From: Nostoc linckia FACHB-104
Lineage (GTDB): Bacteria > Cyanobacteriota > Cyanobacteriia > Cyanobacteriales > Nostocaceae
NCBI RefSeq assembly: GCF_014696615.1
Contig: NZ_JACJQJ010000014.1
Span: 62,001 to 126,000, forward strand
Direction of reading: 5' to 3'
Length of the DNA: 64,000 nt
Shown here: piece by piece, positions 1 to 9,242 of the stretch
Layout: each line of letters starts with the position of its first letter
How positions within the stretch are numbered: position 1 is the stretch's first letter
Position numbers and translations under genes: made by a program
The notes under the pieces: generated by a model
Told to the model about the DNA's origin: nothing
The model's database searches: none
Seen by the model: only the letters and a program-made list of their open reading frames with translations

Positions 1-2388
1 AGCATTGTTAACGCTAGCATCTAAATTGAGGTTGAGTTTGCCATCACTTACACTTTGGGTAGGAACAGATAATACTAAAGCAGAGTTATTTCCAGGGAAG
101 AAAGCATTTTTAGATTGTTTAAAAATGTCTACATTGGAGAAAACTTTCTGACCTTCTAAAGAGATATCAAATACCCGTTGATCGAAGTCAGTCCAGTAAT
201 TTTCTGAGAAGTGAAGATTTACTGTATAGTTACCGTTTGCTACAGGAATTTCGTAAGCCAAGTTTTGGGCATAACGGTCTGTTTGATATAAGATGTCATC
301 TTCTGTTTTACCAATAGGTGCTGTGACAGTATAGACATTACTAGTTCCAATAGAATATTGATCGGCTTGCCATACTTGACCTTTCGTATCAGTAAAACTT
401 TTAGTTGCGCCTACATCAATCCGAATCGCTCCAGGCGTAGGAGTGGGATTAGTATCGTTATCGGTAATAGTAACTGCAACGTTACCCACAGCCAGATTGT
501 TATATTTGCTATCTGTGCTACTAACGGTGTGGGTAATATTCGCTGTGTGAGTTCCTTCAACCGCAGTATCGTTAACGGCTGTGACCGTTACTGTTTGTGC
601 TGTATTCCAGTTACTCGGAGTAAAGGTAAAGCTGGTTTTATTGAGTGTAACTTGGTTACCAGTAGTCGCAAGGTTAATTGTGACATTGGCGGTAGGTTGG
701 CTGTTGAGAACTAATGCATAACTATCTGTAGCGCCACCTTCAGTTACCGCAGTATTTCCGCCACTCTGCTGCACAATTACCTGTGCAGTTGGAGCAGTAT
801 CGTTATCGGTAATAGTGACTGCAACATTACCCACAGCCAGATTGTTATATTTACTATCTGTGCTACTAACGGTGTGGGTAATATTAGCCGTGTGATTCCC
901 CTCAACAGCAGTATCATTAACGGCTGTGACGGTTACTGTTTGAGCGATATTCCAGTTACTCGGGGTGAAGGTAAAGCTGGTTTTATTGAGGGTAACTTGG
1001 TTACCAGTAGTCGCAAGGTTAATTGTGACATTGGCGGTAGGTTGGCTGTTGAGAACTAGTGAATAACTATCTGTAGCGCCACCTTCAGTCACCGCAGTAT
1101 TTCCGCCACTCTGCTGCACAATTACCTGTGCAGTTGGAGTCGTAGTCAGGGGAATAATTTCAATCGCGTCAACTTTGGCATTGTTGATACTGGAGAGGAA
1201 TTTTAAATTCAGTGTGCCATCTGCAACTTTGACTGTAAATGACTTGTCTAAAGCTGTGTTAGCTGCACCAGCTTCTTTAAAAATATCCAAGTCATCAATT
1301 TTTAGCTGATCTTCTGCATTCACATCAAATACGCGCTGACCTGCTCCCGTAAAGAACAGTTCTGCAAACTTCAGCTTGACTGTATAGTCTCCGTTAGTGA
1401 CTGGGATTGCATAAGAAAAGTCATTCAGCCAGCGTTCGTTTTGATAAAGAGGGTCTTCTACTGTATTGGCGATCGCAGCTGTTGTTGCATAGGTGTTCCC
1501 ACCAGAAAAATATTGATCTGCAAGCCACTGATTACCTTGGCTATCTGTATAAGCTGCTCCACCTGCATTAATACGTATGGCTTTACCTGTGGGAGCAGTA
1601 TCGTTATCGGTAATAGTAACTGCAACATTACCCACAGCCAGATTGTTATATTTACTATCTGTGCTGCTAACGGTGTGGGTAATATTAGCTGTGTGATTCC
1701 CCTCAACAGCAGTATCATTAACCGCTGTGACCGTTACTGTTTGTGCTGTATTCCAGTTACTCGGAGTAAAGGTAAAGCTGGTTTTATTGAGGGTAACTTG
1801 GTTACCAGTAGTCGCAAGGTTAATTGTGACATTGGCGGTAGGTTGGCTGTTGAGAACTAATGAATAACTATCAGTAGTTCCACCTTCGGTTACCGCAGTA
1901 TTTCCACCACTCTGTTGCACAATTACCTGTGCAGTTGGAGCCGTAGTCAGAGGAATAATTTCAATCGCATCAACTTTGGCATTGTTGACACTGGAGAGGA
2001 ATTTTAAATTCAGTGCGCCATCTGTAACTTTGACGGTAAATGACTTGTCTAAAGCTGTGTTAGCTGCACCAGCCTCTTTAAAAATATCTAAGTCATCAAT
2101 TTTTAGCTGATCTTCTGCATTCACATCAAATACGCGCTGACCTGCTCCTGTAAAAAACAGTTCTGCAAACTTCAGCTTGACTGTATAGTCTCCGTTAGTG
2201 ACTGGGATTGCATAAGAAAAGTCATTCAGCCAGCGTTCGTTTTGATAAAGAGAGTCTTCAACTGTATTGGCGATCGCAGCTGTTGTTGAGTAAATATTTC
2301 CCCCAGAAAAATATTGATCTGCAAGCCACAAATTACCGATGCTATCGGTGTAAGCCTGTCCACCTGCATTAATCCTTATGGTAGCCAT
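1..2388 (-). CDS. Malectin / Calx-beta repeat surface protein (partial, C-terminal part beyond window)
   Basis: This frame opens with ATG at 2388 and stays open for 796 codons to the left edge, so the C-terminus is missing. Read from the N-terminus, the domains are malectin-like (about residues 1-149), Calx-beta-like (150-264), malectin-like (265-416), two Calx-beta-like units (417-531, 532-646) and a third malectin-like unit (647 to the edge). The malectin units begin with a (R)INAGG-type strand and carry DQYF and VDAIEI motifs; the Calx-beta units carry NLATTGNQVTLN and end in TITDNDT. Malectin folds bind carbohydrate and Calx-beta folds are common in secreted calcium-binding adhesins, so an extracellular or surface role is inferred. 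No signal peptide is visible; in cyanobacteria such proteins often have a C-terminal secretion signal, which would lie outside the window. The start has no clear Shine-Dalgarno sequence, but the protein reads straight into the first malectin strand. The domain call is firm; the biological role is unknown. Confidence 0.85.
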   Translation of the reverse strand, partial: MATIRINAGGQAYTDSIGNLWLADQYFSGGNIYSTTAAIANTVEDSLYQNERWLNDFSYAIPVTNGDYTVKLKFAELFFTGAGQRVFDVNAEDQLKIDDLDIFKEAGAANTALDKSFTVKVTDGALNLKFLSSVNNAKVDAIEIIPLTTAPTAQVIVQQSGGNTAVTEGGTTDSYSLVLNSQPTANVTINLATTGNQVTLNKTSFTFTPSNWNTAQTVTVTAVNDTAVEGNHTANITHTVSSTDSKYNNLAVGNVAVTITDNDTAPTGKAIRINAGGAAYTDSQGNQWLADQYFSGGNTYATTAAIANTVEDPLYQNERWLNDFSYAIPVTNGDYTVKLKFAELFFTGAGQRVFDVNAEDQLKIDDLDIFKEAGAANTALDKSFTVKVADGTLNLKFLSSINNAKVDAIEIIPLTTTPTAQVIVQQSGGNTAVTEGGATDSYSLVLNSQPTANVTINLATTGNQVTLNKTSFTFTPSNWNIAQTVTVTAVNDTAVEGNHTANITHTVSSTDSKYNNLAVGNVAVTITDNDTAPTAQVIVQQSGGNTAVTEGGATDSYALVLNSQPTANVTINLATTGNQVTLNKTSFTFTPSNWNTAQTVTVTAVNDTAVEGTHTANITHTVSSTDSKYNNLAVGNVAVTITDNDTNPTPTPGAIRIDVGATKSFTDTKGQVWQADQYSIGTSNVYTVTAPIGKTEDDILYQTDRYAQNLAYEIPVANGNYTVNLHFSENYWTDFDQRVFDISLEGQKVFSNVDIFKQSKNAFFPGNNSALVLSVPTQSVSDGKLNLNLDASVNNA
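451..1941 (-). repeat. Near-identical domain-encoding DNA repeats in the malectin/Calx-beta gene
   Basis: Three Calx-beta units of 345 bp lie at 451-795, 796-1140 and 1597-1941 and are nearly identical at the DNA level. A 456-bp malectin unit at 1141-1596 is nearly identical to the one starting the gene (1942-2388). The order on the coding strand is malectin, Calx, malectin, Calx, Calx, malectin. Such identity implies recent duplication or gene conversion, and it makes this stretch prone to assembly collapse. Confidence 0.85.
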
Positions 2389-3004
2389 AATTTTTTATCT
2401 ACGAATATTTTCTCAATAGCTTTGCGTAAAAATATAGACTTTATAGGTATATATAAGGTTAATTTTTTTTGATTTTCTTGAAATCTTAAAAATAATAATT
2501 TCCAAGTTTATCAAAATTATATATTCATAAATCTTCTAGAAAGATAGATAAAAATTTGATGATTGAATTATGAATTTATCATGAATAATTTTTGATAAAA
2601 TGATGAATATATTTGTATAAGCTAATTAATAATAGGACTTACGCAAATGTCATATTTTTTTCGTTTAGGTTTGTCCAGAGGAGCCAGTCACGTGCGGAGG
2701 TTCCCTCCGTTGAGTGAACTGGCGTTCAAATGTCAAGAGTCCAAAAAACCTCATGTGTCGGTTGTGTAAGTCCTGAATAATTAGCAGCCTCAGCAATAAC
2801 AGTGATAAAAATAGTAGAAATTGTTGAGTAAATGACTGTTTGCACTCCACATTGAAGCAATAAGCTGTTATATGAGATTTTTCACAATCTATCTGTAGGA
2901 AATCTGCACATAAAAGCGGGTTATCTGTTTTGCGATCGCGAGTGCATGAGTATTATAGGCATGAAAGCAAGAAATTTTTGTTGTTAAATCTTGAGGTCTT
3001 AACT
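2389..3004. other. Intergenic region between divergent genes
   Basis: The stretch 2389-2630 is very AT-rich and holds the upstream region of the minus-strand repeat protein; no promoter could be assigned with confidence. A miniature inverted-repeat element occupies 2634-2774. Open frames here (such as 2665-2850 minus) lie inside that repeat and are not believed to be genes. Confidence 0.6.
2634..2774. mobile_element. MITE-like element with AGGACTTACGCA ends
   Basis: AGGACTTACGCA (2634-2645) is mirrored by TGTGTAAGTCCT (2763-2774), a 12-bp inverted repeat with one mismatch. The interior has a nested stem (CCAGT...ACTGG around CGGAGG...CCTCCG). A possible flanking direct repeat AATAAT (2628-2633 and 2776-2781) is weak because the region is AT-rich. 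Similar dispersed repeats are common in Nostocales. Confidence 0.55.
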
Positions 3005-3586
3005 ATGGTTGCTTCACCTGAAATCTACCTCACCCCTAAACAATACTTGCAAATGGAGGAAAACAGCGACATCAAGCATGAATACATCGACGGCTACATT
3101 TACGCAATGGCTGGAGCGCTCGACTCCCATGTTACGATTGCGGGAAACCTGTTTGCACTTGTCCGTAATCATGTACGCGGTTCAAGCTGTCGTGTTTACA
3201 TTGCTAATATGAAAGCACGCATTGAATCTCTGAATCGATATTACTATCCTGATGTGATGGTGACTTGCGACGAACGCGATCGCGAAACTCCTGCTTATAA
3301 AAAATTTCCCTGTTTAATTGTCGAAGTTTTATCTAACTCTACCGAAGCTTTTGACAGAGGAGATAAATTCGCTGATTACCAAACTTTAGAAAGTCTGCAA
3401 GAGTACGTTTTAATTAACACCAAACGTCAGCGTGTTGAGTGTTTCCGCCGTAATGAGCAAGGTTTATGGGTTTTACAATCTTACACAGACGCAGATAAAT
3501 CATTTCAATTACAGAGTATTAAATTTGAAGGTACAATGGCTGACCTTTACGAAGATGTAGTATTTGAAAACCCTGAATCAGCCTGA
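3005..3586 (+). CDS. Uma2 family (DUF820) putative restriction-type endonuclease
   Basis: A 193-residue protein beginning MVASPEIYLTP. It has the Uma2/DUF820 layout: an N-terminal segment with the KHEYIDGYIYAMAG motif, then YPDVMV and CLIVEVLS strands carrying the Asp and Glu of a PD-(D/E)XK nuclease core, followed by a YQ...QEYVLI tail. The family is hugely expanded in cyanobacteria and its cellular role is not settled. ATG 3005 was preferred over the in-frame start at 2930 because it has a GAGG ribosome site about 9 bases upstream and matches the usual family N-terminus. It stands alone with no obvious operon partner. Confidence 0.85.
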   Translation: MVASPEIYLTPKQYLQMEENSDIKHEYIDGYIYAMAGALDSHVTIAGNLFALVRNHVRGSSCRVYIANMKARIESLNRYYYPDVMVTCDERDRETPAYKKFPCLIVEVLSNSTEAFDRGDKFADYQTLESLQEYVLINTKRQRVECFRRNEQGLWVLQSYTDADKSFQLQSIKFEGTMADLYEDVVFENPESA

Positions 3587-3699
3587 TTTTAAAGATTTTA
3601 AATCCCAAATCCAAAATTGGTATAAGCGTAGACACGCAGTGGCTTGTCGTCAGACATCGCTCTTGCAAGAAGAACTAAAAGAGGAATTTTTGTTACAGC

Positions 3700-4950
3700 T
3701 TATTCCATTGCTTTGATTTGCTGATTCGCTTCTGTTTGCGCTTTTACCATTGCTTGCTTTAATGGTTGCTGACCTAATAAAGCGCTAATAAATTGGTTAT
3801 CAAAATTATTGACAATTGCGGCTGGATATTTGCCAGCTTGCCAAGGTGTAGCGTAGGAGACACCACTGACAAAAGGCGATCGCAAGGGGTCTTTGTCATA
3901 GCCTAATTTCTCCGCTACAGATTTCCGCGTGGGAAGTGCAAAGCCTGTTCCTGTCCACTTTTGCATTCCTTGTTTACCTGTGAGATAAGAAATTAATTCC
4001 CAAGCTTCAGCTTTGTGTTTGGCTTGTTTATTCATTACATAGGCAACTGTAAACACCATAGTATTTTTTTTACCATTAATTGTAGGTATCTCTGCGGTAG
4101 CGAACTCTAGTTTAGGAAACGTTTCTTGCAAATAAGGAATTGCCCAATTTCCTTCAATTACCATTGCTACCTTACTCTGACCAAACATTTCACTACCTGA
4201 GTTTGTTCCCACATCAGATTTTTGGGCAGAGGAACGGTCTTTTTGATACTGATCTATGACTAACTGCAATCCTTGTAAGCCTGGTTCACTAGCAAAGGTG
4301 GCATAATCATTTTGATTAATAATTTGTCCACCAAAGGCTTTAATTTTATAAGCTTGACGCGCTAATTCAGGAATTTCTCCAAAGCCATATTTGTTGATTT
4401 TGCCTGTTAATTTCTCAGAATAGTTGCGTAATTCCTCCCAAGTGCTGGGAGGATTACTCAAACCAGCCTCAGCAAAAGCTTTTTTGTTGTAAAACAGCGA
4501 TAAAGTGGAATAATCTTTGGGGAAACCGTAAATTTGGTTTTGGTACTTGAAGCTATTGAGTAGGTTAAGTTCAAAGTCTGCTAAATCAAATTCAGGAGTG
4601 ATATAAGCATTTAACGGTTCGAGGACGTTTTGACTCATAAAGAAAGGAGCCTCTAGCGCATCTAGATAGAAAACATCTGGTGCGGCTTCTCCTACCAAGC
4701 GAGTTTTGATTACGTCCATATACTGGTCTGAAATGACCTCATATTTGACTTTAATCTTGGGGTGCTGTGCTTCAAAGTCTTTTAGTACCTGCTGTAGAAG
4801 CTTTTGTTCCACAGGATTACCTCCCCAACCACTAAGTTTGACAGTCACTCTTGTGGATGCGCTGGGTAGTGTTAAACTGTGGCAACCAATTATGGCGATC
4901 GCGATCGCAATTACCAGTCCCCAAAACTTGAACCAACTATTTCTAATCAC
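3700..4950 (-). CDS. Extracellular solute-binding lipoprotein, ABC sugar-transporter type
   Basis: About 416 residues with the fold of family 1 (sugar) solute-binding proteins: a start segment near VTVKLSGWGGNPVEQK, FEAQHPKIKVKYE, the DVFYLD motif, a GFPKDYSTL segment and FGQSKVAMVIEGNW. The N-terminus is a lipoprotein signal with a lipobox ending IIGC, so it should be anchored outside the inner membrane. GTG at 4950 gives VIRNSWFKFWGLV and a normal signal length; the longer TTG start at 4992 adds residues encoded by a short repetitive sequence and is less likely. No permease or ATPase gene is adjacent, so the partner transporter must be elsewhere. The substrate is probably a sugar or oligosaccharide, by family only. 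Confidence 0.85.
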   Translation of the reverse strand: MIRNSWFKFWGLVIAIAIAIIGCHSLTLPSASTRVTVKLSGWGGNPVEQKLLQQVLKDFEAQHPKIKVKYEVISDQYMDVIKTRLVGEAAPDVFYLDALEAPFFMSQNVLEPLNAYITPEFDLADFELNLLNSFKYQNQIYGFPKDYSTLSLFYNKKAFAEAGLSNPPSTWEELRNYSEKLTGKINKYGFGEIPELARQAYKIKAFGGQIINQNDYATFASEPGLQGLQLVIDQYQKDRSSAQKSDVGTNSGSEMFGQSKVAMVIEGNWAIPYLQETFPKLEFATAEIPTINGKKNTMVFTVAYVMNKQAKHKAEAWELISYLTGKQGMQKWTGTGFALPTRKSVAEKLGYDKDPLRSPFVSGVSYATPWQAGKYPAAIVNNFDNQFISALLGQQPLKQAMVKAQTEANQQIKAME

Positions 4951-5262
4951 TAAAAAGGATGAATGATTAAGGATAAAGGATGAAAAAAACAATAAATTCG
5001 TGATTATCTCTCAGATTTAGCAGTTGATAAAAATTGCCTAATCTGTATCCTATTATGAATGGCTTAAATTGATTATTGAATTGAATTCATACTTCATACT
5101 TCAGCCTTTAGTTGCTAATCTCTCTATTTCTACTTATATCGTCTCTAATTGATGCCTAATATTTCTAAATCTGAATTTTTATTGAGAAATGCAAGCTAGA
5201 ATGACGAGAAATTATCGGCAACAAAACTCATCTACGGTATGTCATCCGTAAAACTGTAATTT
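4951..5262. other. Divergent intergenic region
   Basis: This AT-rich gap separates the minus-strand binding protein from the plus-strand MFS gene and must hold both promoters. It contains a short repeat of TTCATAC units near 5087-5103. No operator could be identified by eye. Confidence 0.4.
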
Positions 5263-6675
5263 ATGACTTCTGTTCCGATTGAAACAGCTGCGCCTGTAAC
5301 TCTGGAAATTACCCAGATTACTACGCCGCAATTAACACTAACTTCTACTACCAAAAGCCATCCGCAGCTTTATAAGGATGCGATTCGCACCAGTTTAAAA
5401 GCTTCAACACTGGATGCAGTTTTTGCCACAGTTTTTGGTGTGGCTACAGGTGGTATTTTACTGAGCAATTTCCTGTTGGAATTGGGTGCTAGTCCGGTAG
5501 TTTTTGGAATGCTGTCATCTATTCCCATGCTGGTGAACTTAGTTCAGCCATTGGGTGCTTATTTGTCAGAACGCAGCAGTAGCCGTTTCTACTATTCTTT
5601 AAGAACTCATGGAATTGCTCGGTTGCTGTGGCTAATTCTCGGCATTGCTATTATTGGCTCAAGCTGGATAGGTCTGACTGCTTCCCAGTTAGTAGGATTA
5701 ACGCTGTTAGTTGTCTTGTTCAGCAGTCTTTTAGGCGGACTAGGAAGCGCATCATGGCTGAGTTGGCTAGCGATGATTGTGCCTCGGCGGTTGCGCGGTA
5801 GGTATTTTGGCATTCGCAATAGTGCAGCTAGCTTGACTAATTTGCTCTGCGTCCCTTTGGCGGGGCTAGCTGTATCTCATTGGTATGGTGGAACTTTACA
5901 AGGTTACGGAGTAATCCTGTTTGTAGGTATATTCTTCGGGATTATCAGTTTGGCATGTCAGTACTTTCAGATGGATATGAATCCTGCTGTGCAAAACACT
6001 AGTCTTGTAAAGTACCAGCACATCAGTGAATCTGCTGCCATAGAAAAGGAAGAAACTTGTGCGCTAGCAACCCCAAGCAACGAGTTTGCTAGCATTTGGA
6101 GTAACACTAACTTTTTAAGGTTTCTGCTTTATTTTGGCTTCTGGATGCTGGCTGTGAATATCAGCGCACCTTTTTTCAACTTCTATATGCTAGACCAGCT
6201 GCATTTAGATGTAAGTTGTGTGACGCTCTACGGTAGCCTACAAGCTGGAGCAAATATGCTGTTGATTGTGTTGTGGGGTAAATTGGCGGATAAAATCGGT
6301 AATCGCTGGATTCTGATTGTAATTGGAATTTTGGTTGCACTCACACCCTTGTTGTGGATGGGTGTTAATGCTACTAGCTGGAATATTTGGCTGTGGTTAC
6401 CGCTATTACACATTTTCACAGGCGGAACATGGGCGGCAATTGATCTGTGCAATAACAATATGCAACTGGGTATAGTACCACTAAAAAACCAGTCTATCTA
6501 TTTTGCGATCGCATCTGCTGTAGCGGGTGTCAGTGGTGCTTTAGGTACAACCATTGGTGGCTTCATCGCCCAATTTGCCGAACAAGGAGGCTTACTAGGC
6601 TTATTCGCTCTCTCTAGCGCCTGTCGCCTCCTAGCGATTGTACCCCTAATGTTTGTCAAAGAACCCCATCAGTGA
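5263..6675 (+). CDS. Major facilitator superfamily transporter
   Basis: A 470-residue integral membrane protein with about twelve hydrophobic segments. The first helices run from residue 50, with LLELGASPVVFGMLSSIP typical of this MFS subgroup. The first cytoplasmic loop carries VPRRLRGRYFGIRNS between helices. A hydrophilic central loop (about 245-280) separates two six-helix halves, and the second half has GKLADKIGNRW, the usual MFS loop motif. It should be a secondary transporter in the inner membrane; the substrate cannot be told. It is divergent from the solute-binding protein gene and convergent with accD. The start ATG 5263 has no strong ribosome site, but it gives a normal N-terminus of about 35 polar residues. 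Confidence 0.85.
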   Translation: MTSVPIETAAPVTLEITQITTPQLTLTSTTKSHPQLYKDAIRTSLKASTLDAVFATVFGVATGGILLSNFLLELGASPVVFGMLSSIPMLVNLVQPLGAYLSERSSSRFYYSLRTHGIARLLWLILGIAIIGSSWIGLTASQLVGLTLLVVLFSSLLGGLGSASWLSWLAMIVPRRLRGRYFGIRNSAASLTNLLCVPLAGLAVSHWYGGTLQGYGVILFVGIFFGIISLACQYFQMDMNPAVQNTSLVKYQHISESAAIEKEETCALATPSNEFASIWSNTNFLRFLLYFGFWMLAVNISAPFFNFYMLDQLHLDVSCVTLYGSLQAGANMLLIVLWGKLADKIGNRWILIVIGILVALTPLLWMGVNATSWNIWLWLPLLHIFTGGTWAAIDLCNNNMQLGIVPLKNQSIYFAIASAVAGVSGALGTTIGGFIAQFAEQGGLLGLFALSSACRLLAIVPLMFVKEPHQ

Positions 6676-6774
6676 AGAGGTGGGGGAGATGAGGAAGATG
6701 AGGGAGGTGGGGGAGATGAGGAGGCATTTCTTTTCCCCTTTCCCCCTTTCCCCTTTCCCCTTTCCCCATTTCTC
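6676..6774. repeat. Purine-rich and pyrimidine-rich short tandem repeats
   Basis: GGGGGAGATGAGG-type units are followed directly by CCCCTTTCCCC-type units between the convergent MFS and accD genes. The two halves can pair and may act as a shared terminator, although no clean T-tract follows. Confidence 0.5.
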
Positions 6775-7725
6775 CTATTCAGCCGCGCTAGAACTCAAAC
6801 TCATGGTTTCCCACAAAACCATGTGGGGGGCGGTGGGTACGGGCTGATGTAAGCCAATCAACTGAGATAGAGTATTTTTTAACTGCGTCCGGGGAACGAT
6901 TTCATCTACAAAGCCATGCTTGAGCAAATCTTCAGCACTTTGGAAATCGTCTGGTAGTTTTTCACGGATGGTTTGCTCAATCACTCGCCGACCAGCAAAT
7001 CCAATGGTGGCTTTTGGTTCTGCGAGGATAATATCGCCCAACATGGCGAAACTTGCTGTTACACCCCCAGTAGTGGGATGAGTTAAAACGGGAATATATA
7101 AAAGTTTGGCATCGCGATGGCGTTGTAGCGCTGCGGAGATTTTCGCCATCTGCATCAAAGAGAGCATTCCTTCTTGCATTCTGGCTCCACCAGAAGTGCA
7201 GACAATCACTACAGGATAGCGGCGCTGGGTGGCTTGCTCAACCAAGCGGGTGAGTTTTTCGCCGACAACGGAACCCATGCTACCGCCCATGAAGCGGAAG
7301 TCCATGACTCCCAACGCCACAGGTAAACCGTTGATTTCGCCTAAACCTGTTTTGACTGCATCGATTAAACCAATTTTGTCCTGCATTTCCCGCAGGCGAT
7401 CGCTATAGGGTTTGCGATCGCGAAATCCCAGAGGATCGGTAGGACGCAAATGCTCGTCCATCGGTCGCCAGGTGTTTTGGTCAATCAATTGGCGAATGCG
7501 TTCATCGCTATCCACGCGATGATGATGACCGCACTCAGCACAAACCATTTGATTTGCTCTCAGGTCTTTTGTATATGCCAATACACCACACTTAGCGCAT
7601 TTATGCCATAATCCATCAGCGATTTCGCGTTCCTGACGTTCCATGCTGGTGGTTCCGGATTTCCGTCGATTCGCAAACCAATCCAATAGAGACTTTAAAC
7701 CGCGTGATTCTTCGTTGTTTGCCAT
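6775..7725 (-). CDS. accD: Acetyl-CoA carboxylase, carboxyltransferase beta subunit
   Basis: A 316-residue AccD. A four-cysteine zinc ribbon lies at C43, C46, C62 and C65 (CAKC...CAEC), followed by the carboxyltransferase domain with [12 protein letters not shown], the oxyanion-hole segment [10 protein letters not shown] and [12 protein letters not shown]. With AccA it transfers the carboxyl group from biotin to acetyl-CoA, forming malonyl-CoA for fatty acid synthesis in the cytoplasm. ATG 7725 ([10 protein letters not shown]) matches the normal N-terminus; the 14 extra upstream codons are not expected. The biotin carboxylase and AccA genes are not adjacent, which is usual in cyanobacteria. 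Confidence 0.97.
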   Translation of the reverse strand: MANNEESRGLKSLLDWFANRRKSGTTSMERQEREIADGLWHKCAKCGVLAYTKDLRANQMVCAECGHHHRVDSDERIRQLIDQNTWRPMDEHLRPTDPLGFRDRKPYSDRLREMQDKIGLIDAVKTGLGEINGLPVALGVMDFRFMGGSMGSVVGEKLTRLVEQATQRRYPVVIVCTSGGARMQEGMLSLMQMAKISAALQRHRDAKLLYIPVLTHPTTGGVTASFAMLGDIILAEPKATIGFAGRRVIEQTIREKLPDDFQSAEDLLKHGFVDEIVPRTQLKNTLSQLIGLHQPVPTAPHMVLWETMSLSSSAAE

Positions 7726-8319
7726 TTTTATCTTATCAAGTGGGTAATGAGGTCGAAAACGGGCCAAGAAGCGATGGGGATTACAGGGTAAAAGTCCTCA
7801 TTTCAAAGTTATGATTTGGGACTAGAGAGGGAATGCGGAGAGTTTGGTGGCTCCGCTAGGGGAAGGGAACACTTGTTCATCCCGTTTGGCTCTTGACTAT
7901 TGACTACATCGTCAAATTACGCTTGTAAGCAATTCAGACCTTATTTAGCATCTTTGGTTGCCAGCTTAACGAAAATGCTTATGCCAACACAAGTGTGCTG
8001 TTGGGTCGTTCTTGTGAAGGTATCCGCACAAGCGTTTGCATATTTACCCCCAAACAGGATGCTCTTTCCCAACCCCGCCAGGGGATACTTGCTCCCAAAT
8101 CAAGAATTAGTGTTATAAGGTTATGAGCAATCAGCTTTTTAAGAGGGTAATACAGGTCACAGGATGATATTACCAAAATCTCAAGGGGCAGTGGCGTAAT
8201 TGCGGTTACAGTCATAGGGGGTAGAAATTTCTTATGATGGTTTAATGGGTTGTTAAGGGAAGCGGGAGAAAATGAAATTTGATAATTTTGGATGGTAAAT
8301 TGGTTTTTGACTCCTCTAT
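7726..8319. other. Intergenic region with possible coding remnant
   Basis: No complete gene is seen. On the plus strand a frame from about 7950 to 8125 reads LNENAYANTSVLLGRSCEG and later SVCIFTPK without a credible start codon. It looks protein-like and could be the decayed C-terminus of a lost gene, but it was not recognised. Confidence 0.3.
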
Positions 8320-9141
8320 TCACGTTACTGGAAAAAATAGCCCCAGGTAAACTGATAAAATTGCTTCCCCACCAAATAAAGCGATCGCAGCTCCCAAGGC
8401 GAGAAACGGGCCAAAGGGTATTTTCTGTCCAAAGCGGCGCTGTGACAGGGCTATAGCCACGCCACCTACTAAGGCTCCTACAGCACAAGCCATAAAACCA
8501 GCTAAGAGTAAATATTTCCAACCTAGCCAGGCTCCCATCATCGCCGCTAATTTGGCATCTCCTGCTCCCATTGCGGTTTTACCCAGAGCTATTGAACCCA
8601 AAAGAGCGATCGCATCAAATAACCATAAGCCCAGTACAGCCCCCACAATCCCCATCATTAGGTGTTTGATTGCGCCCACAGAGCTACCTTCCGGGAAAAA
8701 CCCAATCGCTATTTGAAATATCAACCCCAAAACCAAACCCGACTGAGTTAGTTGGTTGGGTAAAGTCATCGTATCTAAATCTATGAGTGATAGGGCTAAT
8801 AACCAGCTACAAAAAGCCCAATAGCCAATTGTCAAAATAGAAACTTTAAATAGTAAAAAAACTAGTACAAAAATTATGCCCGTTATCGCTTCTACCACAG
8901 GATAACGGGCAGCAATTTTATTTTTACAATAACGACACCGACCTCTGAGCCACAGCCACCCCAAAACGGGTACATTATCGTAAGCTTTGAGCTGGTTGAG
9001 GCAATGGGGACAACGGGAGGGAGGCCAAAGAACCGACAACCCCGCAGGCAGTCGATAAACCACAACATTAATAAAGCTACCAATAGAAGCACCCAAAATG
9101 AAGACGAGTAAACTCGCCGGGACAATCATCAAAATGTCCAT
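8320..9141 (-). CDS. pilD: Prepilin peptidase (type IV leader peptidase / N-methyltransferase)
   Basis: About 273 residues and polytopic. The cytoplasmic loop has paired zinc cysteines (C44, C47 and C69, C72, in CPHC and CRYC). The aspartyl protease residues are visible as IDLDTMTLPN (D121/D123 region) and the GAGDAK motif (D196). It should cleave and N-methylate type IV pilins in the inner membrane, serving motility, adhesion and DNA uptake. ATG 9141 (MDILMIVPAS) was chosen; the ATG at 9156 lies in a TCATTAGTCAT-type repeat. A tandem repeat array follows its upstream side, and no other pilus gene is adjacent. Confidence 0.93.
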   Translation of the reverse strand: MDILMIVPASLLVFILGASIGSFINVVVYRLPAGLSVLWPPSRCPHCLNQLKAYDNVPVLGWLWLRGRCRYCKNKIAARYPVVEAITGIIFVLVFLLFKVSILTIGYWAFCSWLLALSLIDLDTMTLPNQLTQSGLVLGLIFQIAIGFFPEGSSVGAIKHLMMGIVGAVLGLWLFDAIALLGSIALGKTAMGAGDAKLAAMMGAWLGWKYLLLAGFMACAVGALVGGVAIALSQRRFGQKIPFGPFLALGAAIALFGGEAILSVYLGLFFPVT

Positions 9142-9196
9142 ATAGTCCTTTGTCATTAGTCATGTGTCATTTGTACTTTGTCATTAGTCATTTGTC

Positions 9197-9242
9197 ATGA
9201 CTGTTGACTGTTGACTGTTGACTGTTGACTGTTGACTGTTGA
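9197..9242. repeat. TGTTGAC heptamer array (about six copies)
   Basis: Six perfect 7-bp units of TGACTGT type lie just before the end of the small gene at 9243. This is the short-tandem-repeat class typical of Nostocales genomes. It abuts the TAG stop of that gene. Confidence 0.8.

Noticed and set aside
358-1860. Three plus-strand open frames (from 358, 874 and 1441) with repeated sequence
   Set aside because: They are exact antisense of the malectin/Calx-beta repeats on the minus strand, which continue as one long frame with recognisable domains.
2665-2850. 61-codon minus-strand frame
   Set aside because: Lies mostly inside the AGGACTTACGCA repeat element.
4706-4966. 86-codon plus-strand frame
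   Set aside because: Antisense to the solute-binding protein signal peptide region; no family features.
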